From Alphaproteobacteria bacterium (GTDB taxonomy: Bacteria > Pseudomonadota > Alphaproteobacteria > RF32 > CAG-239): 40,250 nucleotides of DNA. A program made the translations under genes and the position numbers. Location: positions 1 to 40,250 of the forward strand of contig JAGBDC010000033.1 in NCBI GenBank assembly GCA_017937705.1. Reading direction: 5' to 3'. A model generated the notes under the pieces. That model worked only from the letters and a program-made list of their open reading frames with translations, was not told where the DNA came from and did no database searches. Shown here in pieces: positions 16,228 through 24,113 of the stretch (the stretch's first letter is position 1; each line of letters opens with the position of its first letter).

Positions 16228-18761
16228 CAAGATACCTTTCTTTTTTCGTTTTTTTCTTCGGTTTCTTCTACCTTTGGAGTTTCTTCTCTTATTTCGGCAG
16301 TAGGTTCCGAGTTTTCCGCATCATTACGCTCACGGCGTCCGCGTCTTCTGTCAAAACGATATCTTCTTCCGTTACGTTCACGACGACGATATTGACGGTC
16401 ATTGTTATCGTTTTCTGTTTCGTCATCCTCATTTTGAATATCTGTCGTTTCGTCGTATTCATCATCTACTTCGTAGGGTTGAACGGCAGCCGGTTTGCTT
16501 ATTTCTTCTGTTTTTATGGCTTTAGTACGTTCTACTCGATATTCGTTAATGTTTTTAATTGAACTGTCGGCACTGATAATAACAGTCATTTTGTAGCGTT
16601 GTTCAATTTCATATAATGCTTGTCTTTTTTGATTCAACAGATAAACCGCATAATCTGTCGGAACAAATACATTCATCATTGAAGAGCGATTTTTTGTTCC
16701 TTCTTCTTCAATGATTCGCAAAATTGACATTGCACCGGATTCAACGGTTCTGATTATACCTCGTCCATGACAGAACGGACAAGTTTGGTAGTTACTTTCC
16801 AAAAATGAAGAGTGCATTCTTTGTCTTGAAATTTCTAACAATCCGAAACAACTCATTTTGCTGATTTGAACACGAGAACGATCGCCTTTCATAGCTTCTT
16901 TCATGCGTTTTTCAATAGCCAGATTATTTTTAGGATCGTCCATATCTATAAAGTCAATTACAATCAGGCCTGCTAAATTGCGCATTCTCAGTTGTTTAGC
17001 AATTTCATCTGCAGCTTCTAAGTTCGTTCTTAATGCAGTTTCTTCTAAATCGCTCTCTTTAGTTGCCCTACCGGAGTTTACGTCAATAGAAACAAGAGCT
17101 TCGGTCGGATTAATTACTAAATATCCGCCTGATTCTAACGGAACATTAGGATCATGAAGCTTGTCTAATTGACTTTCAACTTGGAAACGTTGAAACAAAG
17201 GTACATCATTTGCTTTGCAAGCCTTTAGCTTTTTCATGTTGTGCGGTGACAATATACGCATAAAGTTGCGAGCTGTTTTATATGCTGTATCTCCGTCAAC
17301 TATAATTTCGGAAATTTCTTTGGTAAACATATCTCGTAATGCTCGTTTGATGAGGTTTCCTTCTTCGTAAATTAGTACCGGAGCAGGGTTTTTGAGGGAG
17401 TCATGACGTATTTGATTCCACGTTCTGATTAAATAGTTATAATCTCGAGTGATGTCTGCTTTGGTCTTTTCTTCGCCTGCGGTACGAACAATTAAAGACA
17501 TATCTTTTGACATAGGTAATTCTTTAATTATGGATTTTAGGCGTTTTCTGTCCTGTGCATTGGTGATTTTTCTTGAAACACCGCCGCTTTTGATACGATT
17601 AGGCATTAATACGCAATATCTTCCGGCTAAAGACAAATAAGTTGTCAAAGCAGCGCCTTTATTGCCTCTTTCTTCTTTTACAACTTGAACGAGTAAAATT
17701 TGTCCTTCTTTTATAACGTCTTGAATTTTGCTATTGTGAAATAGCTTACGCATTAAAATAAGCTTTTTCTGTGACTCATAATCATATTCTCCGTCATCGT
17801 CATCATCGACGGCAATATCATCATCATTAGCCGAATTAGATGTGACATTTTCGGCCTCTTCTTTATATTCACTTTCTGCAGATACGTCTTCTGATATTTT
17901 TTCTTCTTCGGTTCCGGTATCTTCTGCCATTGTTTTAACCCGTTTGCGACGTCCTCGGGCAGGCTTTTTTTCTTCTTCCGTTTGAGTTTCGGTTTCAACA
18001 GTTTCAGAAACGGAAGTTGTTTCGGCTTCAACAGCTGTTTTAGTGTTTTCAACAGTTGTGTCTTTTTCTGCGGAAGTAGTGTTTTCTGCATTTTCAACAA
18101 CAATAGCAGCAGCTTCTGCTTCTTTTACTGCACGAGGTTTACGACCACGTTTGCGACGAGGTTTTTCTTCCGTAATAACCGGTTCTGAATTTAATTCGGC
18201 AGGAATTTCCGTAATTTCGGTAGAGGTTTCTGCTGTCTCAACGTTTTCAATATCTTGAATAGCAGAAGTGTTTTCGGTAACAGTATTATTTTCTTCTGTT
18301 AAGTTTTCTTGTTGCTTTTCTGCATTTTGTTCATCAGCCAAACGAGCAGCTTCAATCTCTGCTGCAATACGAGCCTCTTCTTCCAGTCTTTGGGCTCTTT
18401 TAAGAGCTTTTTCTTCTCTAATACGAGCTCTTTCAGCTTCTCGTTCTTTTATAAACTGTTTTTTGTTTTCGATAATTATATCAACCTCTTTCTCATATTC
18501 CGCTAACACTTCATCGGAAACATGATAATAGTCAGGATGAATTTCACCGAAAGCCAAAAATCCGTGACGATTTCCGCCATAATCTACAAAAGCTGCTTGT
18601 AGTGACGGCTCTATTCTCATAACTTTTGCGAGATAAACATTTCCTTTGATTTGTTTGCGAAAACTGGATTCAAATTCAACATCTTCAATTTTATTACCGT
18701 TTACGACAACAACTCTTGTTTCTTCCGGTTGTGTGTCGTCAATTAACATTCTTTTTGTCAT
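16203..18761 (-). CDS. rne: Ribonuclease E/G
   Basis: 852 residues. Endoribonuclease of mRNA decay and rRNA processing, cytoplasmic or membrane-associated. The S1 RNA-binding fold starts at about 37 (IKGNVYLAKVMRIEPSLQAAFVDYG) and is interrupted by a long low-complexity insertion (about 91-335) rich in Glu, Ala, Thr and Asp, before S1 resumes (ILLVQVVKEERGNKGA). The insertion holds two AT-hook-like basic clusters (RKRGRKPR at 203-210 and ARGRRKR at 268-274). The catalytic aspartates are D560 (SIDVNSGR) and D603 (VIDFIDMDD). The zinc-link CPFC is at 661-664. The tail is Arg-rich (RRRERNGRR) and acidic, a likely RNA or partner-binding region. SD AAGGAG lies 10 nt before the ATG. It diverges from amiC, the usual alphaproteobacterial arrangement. 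Confidence 0.96.
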   Translation of the reverse strand: MTKRMLIDDTQPEETRVVVVNGNKIEDVEFESSFRKQIKGNVYLAKVMRIEPSLQAAFVDYGGNRHGFLAFGEIHPDYYHVSDEVLAEYEKEVDIIIENKKQFIKEREAERARIREEKALKRAQRLEEEARIAAEIEAARLADEQNAEKQQENLTEENNTVTENTSAIQDIENVETAETSTEITEIPAELNSEPVITEEKPRRKRGRKPRAVKEAEAAAIVVENAENTTSAEKDTTVENTKTAVEAETTSVSETVETETQTEEEKKPARGRRKRVKTMAEDTGTEEEKISEDVSAESEYKEEAENVTSNSANDDDIAVDDDDDGEYDYESQKKLILMRKLFHNSKIQDVIKEGQILLVQVVKEERGNKGAALTTYLSLAGRYCVLMPNRIKSGGVSRKITNAQDRKRLKSIIKELPMSKDMSLIVRTAGEEKTKADITRDYNYLIRTWNQIRHDSLKNPAPVLIYEEGNLIKRALRDMFTKEISEIIVDGDTAYKTARNFMRILSPHNMKKLKACKANDVPLFQRFQVESQLDKLHDPNVPLESGGYLVINPTEALVSIDVNSGRATKESDLEETALRTNLEAADEIAKQLRMRNLAGLIVIDFIDMDDPKNNLAIEKRMKEAMKGDRSRVQISKMSCFGLLEISRQRMHSSFLESNYQTCPFCHGRGIIRTVESGAMSILRIIEEEGTKNRSSMMNVFVPTDYAVYLLNQKRQALYEIEQRYKMTVIISADSSIKNINEYRVERTKAIKTEEISKPAAVQPYEVDDEYDETTDIQNEDDETENDNNDRQYRRRERNGRRYRFDRRRGRRERNDAENSEPTAEIREETPKVEETEEKNEKRKVSWWKKLING

Positions 18762-18778
18762 ATATAAATAACTCCTTA

Positions 18779-18797
18779 TTTCTGCACAAGGCAGAAA
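18779..18797 (-). promoter_or_regulatory. Hairpin in the rne leader
   Basis: TTTCTGC-CTTGT-GCAGAAA on the minus strand: a perfect 7-bp stem with a 5-nt loop, directly upstream of the rne ribosome site (AAGGAG) and within the predicted 5' leader. It could be a cleavage or regulatory element. No T run follows it, so it is not a terminator. Confidence 0.45.
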
Positions 18798-18799
18798 AC

Positions 18800-18830
18800 A
18801 TTATAACATATCGGGAGATTTTATTATCAA
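18800..18830 (-). promoter_or_regulatory. Candidate rne promoter
   Basis: On the minus strand TTGATA (18830-18825), a 19-nt spacer and TATAAT (18805-18800). The perfect -10 is offset by a long spacer. It would start the transcript near 18793, inside the leader hairpin, so transcription may instead start slightly upstream. Confidence 0.4.
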
Positions 18831-19221
18831 GAACGAGGAAACCTCTGTTTTTTAGCATATAAACACACACCAAAGAGTTTGAGTGTATGCTACTTAAATA
18901 TAAAAAAACTCTTTTTTTTGAACAAGTTTGTTTGTTGCTTATTTAATTTGTCTGTTCAAAAAATAAAAAATCTTCCGGTTAAACCTTTTTTTATCAAATT
19001 TATGCTCGAGTTTCGCTTTGAAAAACGGCGGAGATCGGCAAATCGCGTCTTATTTTTCCTCATTTGTGATAATGCGCAATTGCAAACCAAATAAAATTTG
19101 ACGGTGTCAAGATATAACAAGCTGATTATAATTACAATATATTTTTTTTATTTTTCATATATTGTTTTTAACAGATTGGTAATAAGTCATAATTATAATA
19201 TGGGAAAACTTGTAATATCGG

Positions 19222-20442
19222 ATGATTATGAAGAAATTTGTTTCAATATTAAAAATGTTGAGCGTTTTGCTGACGCTTTTATGTTTTGCTTCTCCCGAAG
19301 CCTTTTCGGGAGAAATTACCGGTTTACGCATAGGTCATGGTAGCGATACGGTTAGAGTTGTTTTTGATTCTTCAACCGAGTTTGATTATAATGTTTTTTT
19401 ATTGAGCGGCCCTAAGCGATTGGTAATAGATACGGACAATATTGTTGTGCCGAAATCATTAGAAAGAACAAGAGACAGTAATAATATCGTTGGCAATGTT
19501 CGGGTCGGTAAACTTGACGGACAAAAAAATCGTATAGTTTTTGATTTGCTCAAGCCGGTAATTATAAAAAAGGCTTTTATGTTGGCTCCGCAATCTACTT
19601 TTAAGTGGCGCTTAGCAATTGATATTAAGGTTTCAAATGATAAAGAATTTAATGCCAAAGTCGGACATAAATTTGCTTTTTCCAACGGTAAAAATATAAC
19701 TACTTCATCTGCACCTTCTTCATCAAAAGTTGTCAGTAAAAAAGAAGATAAAAAAATTATTGTTATCGATGCCGGTCATGGAGGACATGATCCCGGTGCT
19801 ATCGGATATTCCGGAGTTTATGAAAAGAATATAACTTTATCTACGGCCAAAGAATTGAAACGACAACTCGATGCTTTGAAAAAATATAAAGTTTATTTAA
19901 CTCGTAGTACCGACATATTTATTCCGTTACGTCAACGAGTTAAAATTGCTCGTAAACATAATGCCGATTTGTTTATTTCTATACATGCCGATAGTGCTAA
20001 AAATCGCAAAGCTACAGGTTTATCGGTTTATACTTTGTCAGAAAAAGCATCGGACAAAGAAGCGGCAGCATTGGCGGAAAGAGAAAATCAGGCCGATATT
20101 ATATTGGGGCTTGATATGGGCGATCAGTCAAAAGAGGTGAGTGAGGTCTTAATCAGTCTTGCGCAAGGTGAAACCCGCAACCGTTCATCAGAATTTGCCG
20201 CATCAATTGTACGAGAAATGAAAAAGTCTGTAAAAACTATCAGTGATACTCATCGTTTTGCCGGATTTGCCGTATTAAAAGCTCCCGATGTTCCCTCTGT
20301 TTTGCTTGAAATGGGATACTTGTCAAACAAAAATGAAGAACGTTTATTGAAGCAACCGAATTATAGAAAAAAGCTGGCAACATCAACGGTTAGAGCAATT
20401 AATCGCTATTTTGAAGATATGAAACATAAATCTTTGTTCTAA
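19222..20442 (+). CDS. amiC: N-acetylmuramoyl-L-alanine amidase (AMIN + Amidase_3)
   Basis: 406 residues. Periplasmic zinc amidase that cuts the bond between MurNAc and the stem peptide, for septum splitting. A signal peptide ends near residue 29 (EAFS-GE). An AMIN domain (about 31-135) handles septal targeting. A Ser/Lys linker leads to the Amidase_3 domain from about 177: H186 in IDAGHGGHDPG, E201 in YEKN, H255 in SIHADS and the catalytic E363 in LLEMGYLSN. The start could be ATG 19222 or ATG 19228; neither has a clear Shine-Dalgarno. It precedes mrcA by 76 nt, the conserved alphaproteobacterial order, so cell separation and synthesis enzymes are probably co-expressed. Confidence 0.96.
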   Translation: MIMKKFVSILKMLSVLLTLLCFASPEAFSGEITGLRIGHGSDTVRVVFDSSTEFDYNVFLLSGPKRLVIDTDNIVVPKSLERTRDSNNIVGNVRVGKLDGQKNRIVFDLLKPVIIKKAFMLAPQSTFKWRLAIDIKVSNDKEFNAKVGHKFAFSNGKNITTSSAPSSSKVVSKKEDKKIIVIDAGHGGHDPGAIGYSGVYEKNITLSTAKELKRQLDALKKYKVYLTRSTDIFIPLRQRVKIARKHNADLFISIHADSAKNRKATGLSVYTLSEKASDKEAAALAERENQADIILGLDMGDQSKEVSEVLISLAQGETRNRSSEFAASIVREMKKSVKTISDTHRFAGFAVLKAPDVPSVLLEMGYLSNKNEERLLKQPNYRKKLATSTVRAINRYFEDMKHKSLF

Positions 20443-20518
20443 AACTGAATAAAATTGTTGTCGTTTGTTACAAAAACTGTTATTGATTAACAAAAATAAA
20501 TATAACGGATAGTTAAAT

Positions 20519-22990
20519 ATGTTTAAAACTTTATCGTCTCTGCTTAGTACATGTTTCTTTTTTGCGGTTGTCGGGCTTATTGTGCTTATGCTTTTGCTAG
20601 CACGTATCAGTCGTGATTTGCCGGATTATCACCAACTTGAAAAATATGAGCCTCCCGTTACTACCCGTTTGTTTGCCGGCGACGGACAGCTGTTGATGGA
20701 ATATGCTACGGAGCGTCGTTTGTTTATGCCGATAGACACAATTCCCGATTTGGTGAAAAATGCGTTTATTGCGGCAGAAGACAAAAAATTTTATTCTCAT
20801 TCGGGTATTGACTATGTAGGTATTATCAGAGCAATACTAGGTAACTTAAAAAATTTAGGAACCGGTCGTCGTCCGGCAGGTGCTTCTACCATTACGCAAC
20901 AGGTGGCTAAAAACTTTTTGTTAAGCTCAGAAGTGTCGTATGTTCGTAAGGTGAAAGAAGCAATTATTTCCAAACGTATGGAAAGTGCTTTTACCAAAGA
21001 TCATATTTTAGAACTCTATTTAAATGAGATTTATTTAGGCAATCGTTCTTATGGTGTGGCAGCGGCAGCTTTAAATTATTTCGGAAAACCTCTTGATAAA
21101 CTTTCAATAGAAGAAATTGCATATTTGGCTGCTTTACCTAAAGGACCGAATAACTATAATCCGAAAACAAAATATGATGCGGCCATAGGTCGTCGTAATT
21201 GGGTTATTGGCAGAATGTTAGAGGACGGCTATATTGATGCCGTTGATGCAGAAGATGCAAAAGCAAAACCTTTGGTGATTGTTGAAAGAAAAGGTCGCTA
21301 CTTACCAAATAGTGAATATTTTAGTGAAGAAGTTCGTCGTGAAATTCAAAATCGTTTTGGAGCAGATTATTTGAACGAAGGCGGTTTAATCGTTCGTACG
21401 ACAATTAATCCGTACTTGCAGAATATTGCGACTAAAATATTCAGAGAAGAAATTCAAAATTATGATCGTCGTCATGGTTGGAGAGGTCCGCTGGCTAATA
21501 TTGCGCTTGATGATAAAAAAGCGTTAGATGAAATTAAAGCTCCTAAAGGTATTGACGAAACTTGGGAGATTGCAATAGTAAAAAAAGTAACATCTACTCA
21601 AGCTGAAATTGAAACTAAAGACGGAAAAAAAGGTGTTATTCCCATGAGCGTACTGTCATGGGCAAGAAAAAATTTACCTGACCAATATGTGGGCGATGCT
21701 CCTAAAACCGTAACCGAAGTTCTAAAAAAAGGTGATGTTATTTTAGTTGAAGCTGTATCTGAAGATAAAATAGCAAAACAAAAGCTTCCTGCAAATACAT
21801 ATAATTTAAGACAAGAACCTAATGTTGACGGCGGATTGGTTGCTATTGATCCTCATACAGGAAAAGTCTTGGCTGTTGTAGGCGGATATTCTTTTGAACG
21901 TTCACAATTTAATCGTGTAACGCAGGCAAAACGTCAAACCGGATCAGCTTTTAAACCTTTTGTATATTTGGCGGCTCTTGAAGAAGGATATTCTCCGACG
22001 GATTTGATTTTAGATGCCCCGTTTGTACTTGATCAAGGTCCTGGGTTACCTAAATGGAAACCGGTAAATTATTCTAAAAAGTTTTATGGATTAATGACTT
22101 TGCGTGAAGGGGTTGAAAAATCTCGAAACTTAATGACAGTTCGTTTGGCTCAAGATATCGGTATGGATAAGGTTTCTGATTTTGCTGCAAAAATGGGAAT
22201 AAATAAAAATCTTCCGAAGTTGTTATCGATGTCATTAGGAGCCGGAGAAACTCATCTTCTGGATTTGACTTCGGCATACGCAATTATTGTTAACGGCGGA
22301 AAGAAAGTTACACCATATTTTATTGAACAAATTCAAAACAGATATGGGCAAACAATACTCAAACACGATACACGAAATTGTGTTGATTGCAATTATGATG
22401 TATGGAATTCTCCGACAATTCCGAATTTGCCGGATACAAGAGAACAGTTGGTTGACAGTTTGTCTGCGTATCAGATGACTTCTATTTTGGAAGGCGTGGC
22501 GGTTCGAGGAACCGGAGCCAGATTGCGAGGAATTAAACACCATTTGGCAGGAAAGACCGGAACGACTAATGACAACAAAGAAGGATGGTTTATCGGTTTT
22601 TCTCCGGATTTGGTTGTCGGAACCTATGTCGGATTTGACGAGCCTCGTTCTTTAGGTAGATATGAAACAGGCGCCAGTGTTGCTTTGCCGATATTCTCAC
22701 GTTTTATGGAAGAGGCATTAAAGAACCAACCGGATACGGCATTTCGTATTCCTGCCGGTATAAAACTTGTTCGTATTAATTATGAAACCGGAAAACCGGC
22801 ACAACCTAGTGATAAGATTGTAATTACCGAAGCATTGAAGCCGGAATTTGATTTTTCTAAAGCATCTCAACGTGTAATCGGCGGAAATGATGAAGATGAA
22901 GAAAATAAAGAAACAACAAATGAAGGAAGTTATAAAACTTTCGGTAATACGACAGAAGAAGACAGCTTCCAACTTGGTACACAATATTAA
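20519..22990 (+). CDS. mrcA: Penicillin-binding protein 1A (bifunctional transglycosylase/transpeptidase)
   Basis: 823 residues. Inner-membrane class A PBP that polymerises and cross-links peptidoglycan. The N-terminal membrane anchor is at about 9-29. The GT51 transglycosylase domain (about 55-230) has catalytic E87 in AAEDKKFYSH, plus GASTITQQVAKN (121-132). An OB-like insert lies at about 320-430. The transpeptidase domain has S476-A-F-K479 (GSAFKP), SRN at 535-537 and KTG at 679-681. The acidic C-terminal tail (about 800-823) is unstructured. No strong SD is visible before the ATG. It lies between amiC and prfB, as in many alphaproteobacteria. Confidence 0.97.
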   Translation: MFKTLSSLLSTCFFFAVVGLIVLMLLLARISRDLPDYHQLEKYEPPVTTRLFAGDGQLLMEYATERRLFMPIDTIPDLVKNAFIAAEDKKFYSHSGIDYVGIIRAILGNLKNLGTGRRPAGASTITQQVAKNFLLSSEVSYVRKVKEAIISKRMESAFTKDHILELYLNEIYLGNRSYGVAAAALNYFGKPLDKLSIEEIAYLAALPKGPNNYNPKTKYDAAIGRRNWVIGRMLEDGYIDAVDAEDAKAKPLVIVERKGRYLPNSEYFSEEVRREIQNRFGADYLNEGGLIVRTTINPYLQNIATKIFREEIQNYDRRHGWRGPLANIALDDKKALDEIKAPKGIDETWEIAIVKKVTSTQAEIETKDGKKGVIPMSVLSWARKNLPDQYVGDAPKTVTEVLKKGDVILVEAVSEDKIAKQKLPANTYNLRQEPNVDGGLVAIDPHTGKVLAVVGGYSFERSQFNRVTQAKRQTGSAFKPFVYLAALEEGYSPTDLILDAPFVLDQGPGLPKWKPVNYSKKFYGLMTLREGVEKSRNLMTVRLAQDIGMDKVSDFAAKMGINKNLPKLLSMSLGAGETHLLDLTSAYAIIVNGGKKVTPYFIEQIQNRYGQTILKHDTRNCVDCNYDVWNSPTIPNLPDTREQLVDSLSAYQMTSILEGVAVRGTGARLRGIKHHLAGKTGTTNDNKEGWFIGFSPDLVVGTYVGFDEPRSLGRYETGASVALPIFSRFMEEALKNQPDTAFRIPAGIKLVRINYETGKPAQPSDKIVITEALKPEFDFSKASQRVIGGNDEDEENKETTNEGSYKTFGNTTEEDSFQLGTQY

Positions 22991-23011
22991 TTGCATATAA
23001 GGAATGGTAAG

Positions 23012-24113
23012 GTGCAAGCAGAAATATATAATTTGAACGAAGAAATCAAGCAATCGGTTGCATTGCTGAGGAGGTCTCTTTGACTATGATAATGCGATTA
23101 TCCGTTTGGAAGAATTGCAAAATTTGACTTCTGATTCTAATTTGTGGAATGATGCGCAAAAAGCTCAAAAACTTTTGAGTGAAAAAAATAAGCTCGAAGC
23201 AGATATTAATGTTATTGATGATTTAGAAAAAAATCGTCAAGATTTAGTCGAGTTATGCGAATTGGCGGAGCTTGAAGATAATCAAGATATGATTAATGAG
23301 ATTATTCAGCAGATGCAAGAATTAAGAGCTAAAGGTCGTAGAGGAGAGTTGGAAGCATTATTAAGCGGTGAAGTTGATGCGAATAATGCTTTTTTGGAAG
23401 TTCATTCCGGAAGTGGCGGTACCGAGGCTCAAGATTGGGCGGAAATGCTTTTGCGTATGTATACACGTTGGGCGGAAGCACATCAATATAAAGTAGAGTA
23501 TGTTGAAGAAGCAGAAGGCGATGTTGCCGGACTCAAATCTGCTACGGTTAAAATTATCGGTCATAATGCGTACGGGTGGTTGAAATCAGAGAGCGGAGTT
23601 CATCGTTTGGTTCGTATTTCTCCGTTTGACAGCAATGCAAGAAGGCATACGAGTTTTGCCTCGGTAGGTGTTTATCCTGATATTGATGATGAAATTAATA
23701 TTGAAATAAACGAGTCGGATTGCCGAATTGATACATATCGAGCATCGGGAGCCGGCGGACAACATATTAATAAGACGGATTCTGCCGTTCGTATTACTCA
23801 CATTCCTACCGGAATAGTAGTTCAGTGTCAAAACCAGCGCTCACAATTTCAAAACAGAGAAGCCGCTTGGAAAATGTTACGAGCCAGATTATATGAAATA
23901 GAGTTGAAAAAGCGAGAAGATGCGGCGCAGGGACAATGGGATAATCAAGGTGATAACGGTTGGGGATATCAAATTCGTTCCTATGTTTTGCAACCATATA
24001 AAATGGTTAAGGATTTGCGAACCGAAGTTGAAACATCTGATACAAAATCGGTGTTAGACGGGGATATTGATTTGTTTTTGGAAGCGGCATTAGCGGATAA
24101 GGTTGCAAAATAA
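23012..24113 (+). CDS. prfB: Peptide chain release factor 2, with programmed +1 frameshift
   Basis: RF2 releases peptides at UGA and UAA. The gene is split. Frame 1 runs from GTG 23012 for 23 codons to an in-frame TGA at 23081-23083; skipping one base (T 23081) puts GAC 23082-23084 in frame with the rest. The product is about 366 residues. The site AGG AGG TCT CTT TGA C has the internal Shine-Dalgarno-like AGGAGG, the CTT slippery codon and UGAC, exactly the classic RF2 autoregulation signal. The start begins like alphaproteobacterial RF2 ([13 protein letters not shown]). Stop-recognition SPF falls at 203-205 and catalytic GGQ at 248-250 after joining, within two residues of the E. coli positions. 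An automated call would start at 23106 (TTG) and lose 31 residues. SD AAGGA lies about 9 nt before GTG. Confidence 0.95.
23069..23084 (+). promoter_or_regulatory. RF2 programmed frameshift signal
   Basis: AGGAGG (23069-23074), three bases TCT, CTT (23078-23080), TGA (23081-23083) and C. Low RF2 slows termination at UGA and favours the +1 shift that makes RF2, giving feedback control. The SD-like element ends 3 nt before CTT, the established spacing. Confidence 0.93.

Larger units (their letters stand above)
18762..19221. other. Divergent intergenic region rne/amiC (460 bp)
   Basis: AT-rich, no convincing gene; short readings on the plus strand here are Phe/Leu/Lys-rich and lack ribosome sites. 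The rne side holds a candidate promoter (18800-18830) and a leader hairpin (18779-18797). The amiC side has a TATAAT at 19194-19199, 22 nt before the start, with no good -35 at 17 nt (TTAACA lies at a 20-nt spacing). A long leader is typical for rne, which is autoregulated in Enterobacteria; here that is only an analogy. Confidence 0.6.

Noticed and set aside
17753-18103. 116-residue minus-strand ORF inside rne
   Set aside because: It is a shifted frame of the low-complexity RNase E insertion, with Lys/Leu/Pro runs.
19099-19133. TTGACG and TATAAT as an amiC promoter
   Set aside because: The spacing is 23 nt, too long for sigma70; the nearer TATAAT at 19194 is a better but still weak choice.
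18879-19343. Short plus-strand ORFs in the rne/amiC gap
   Set aside because: Phe/Leu/Lys-rich translations of AT-rich DNA, no SD, one overlapping the amiC start in another frame.
23081-23083. Selenocysteine or stop-codon reassignment at the prfB TGA
   Set aside because: The surrounding AGGAGG and CTT TGA C explain it as the known RF2 frameshift, with the frame changing after it.
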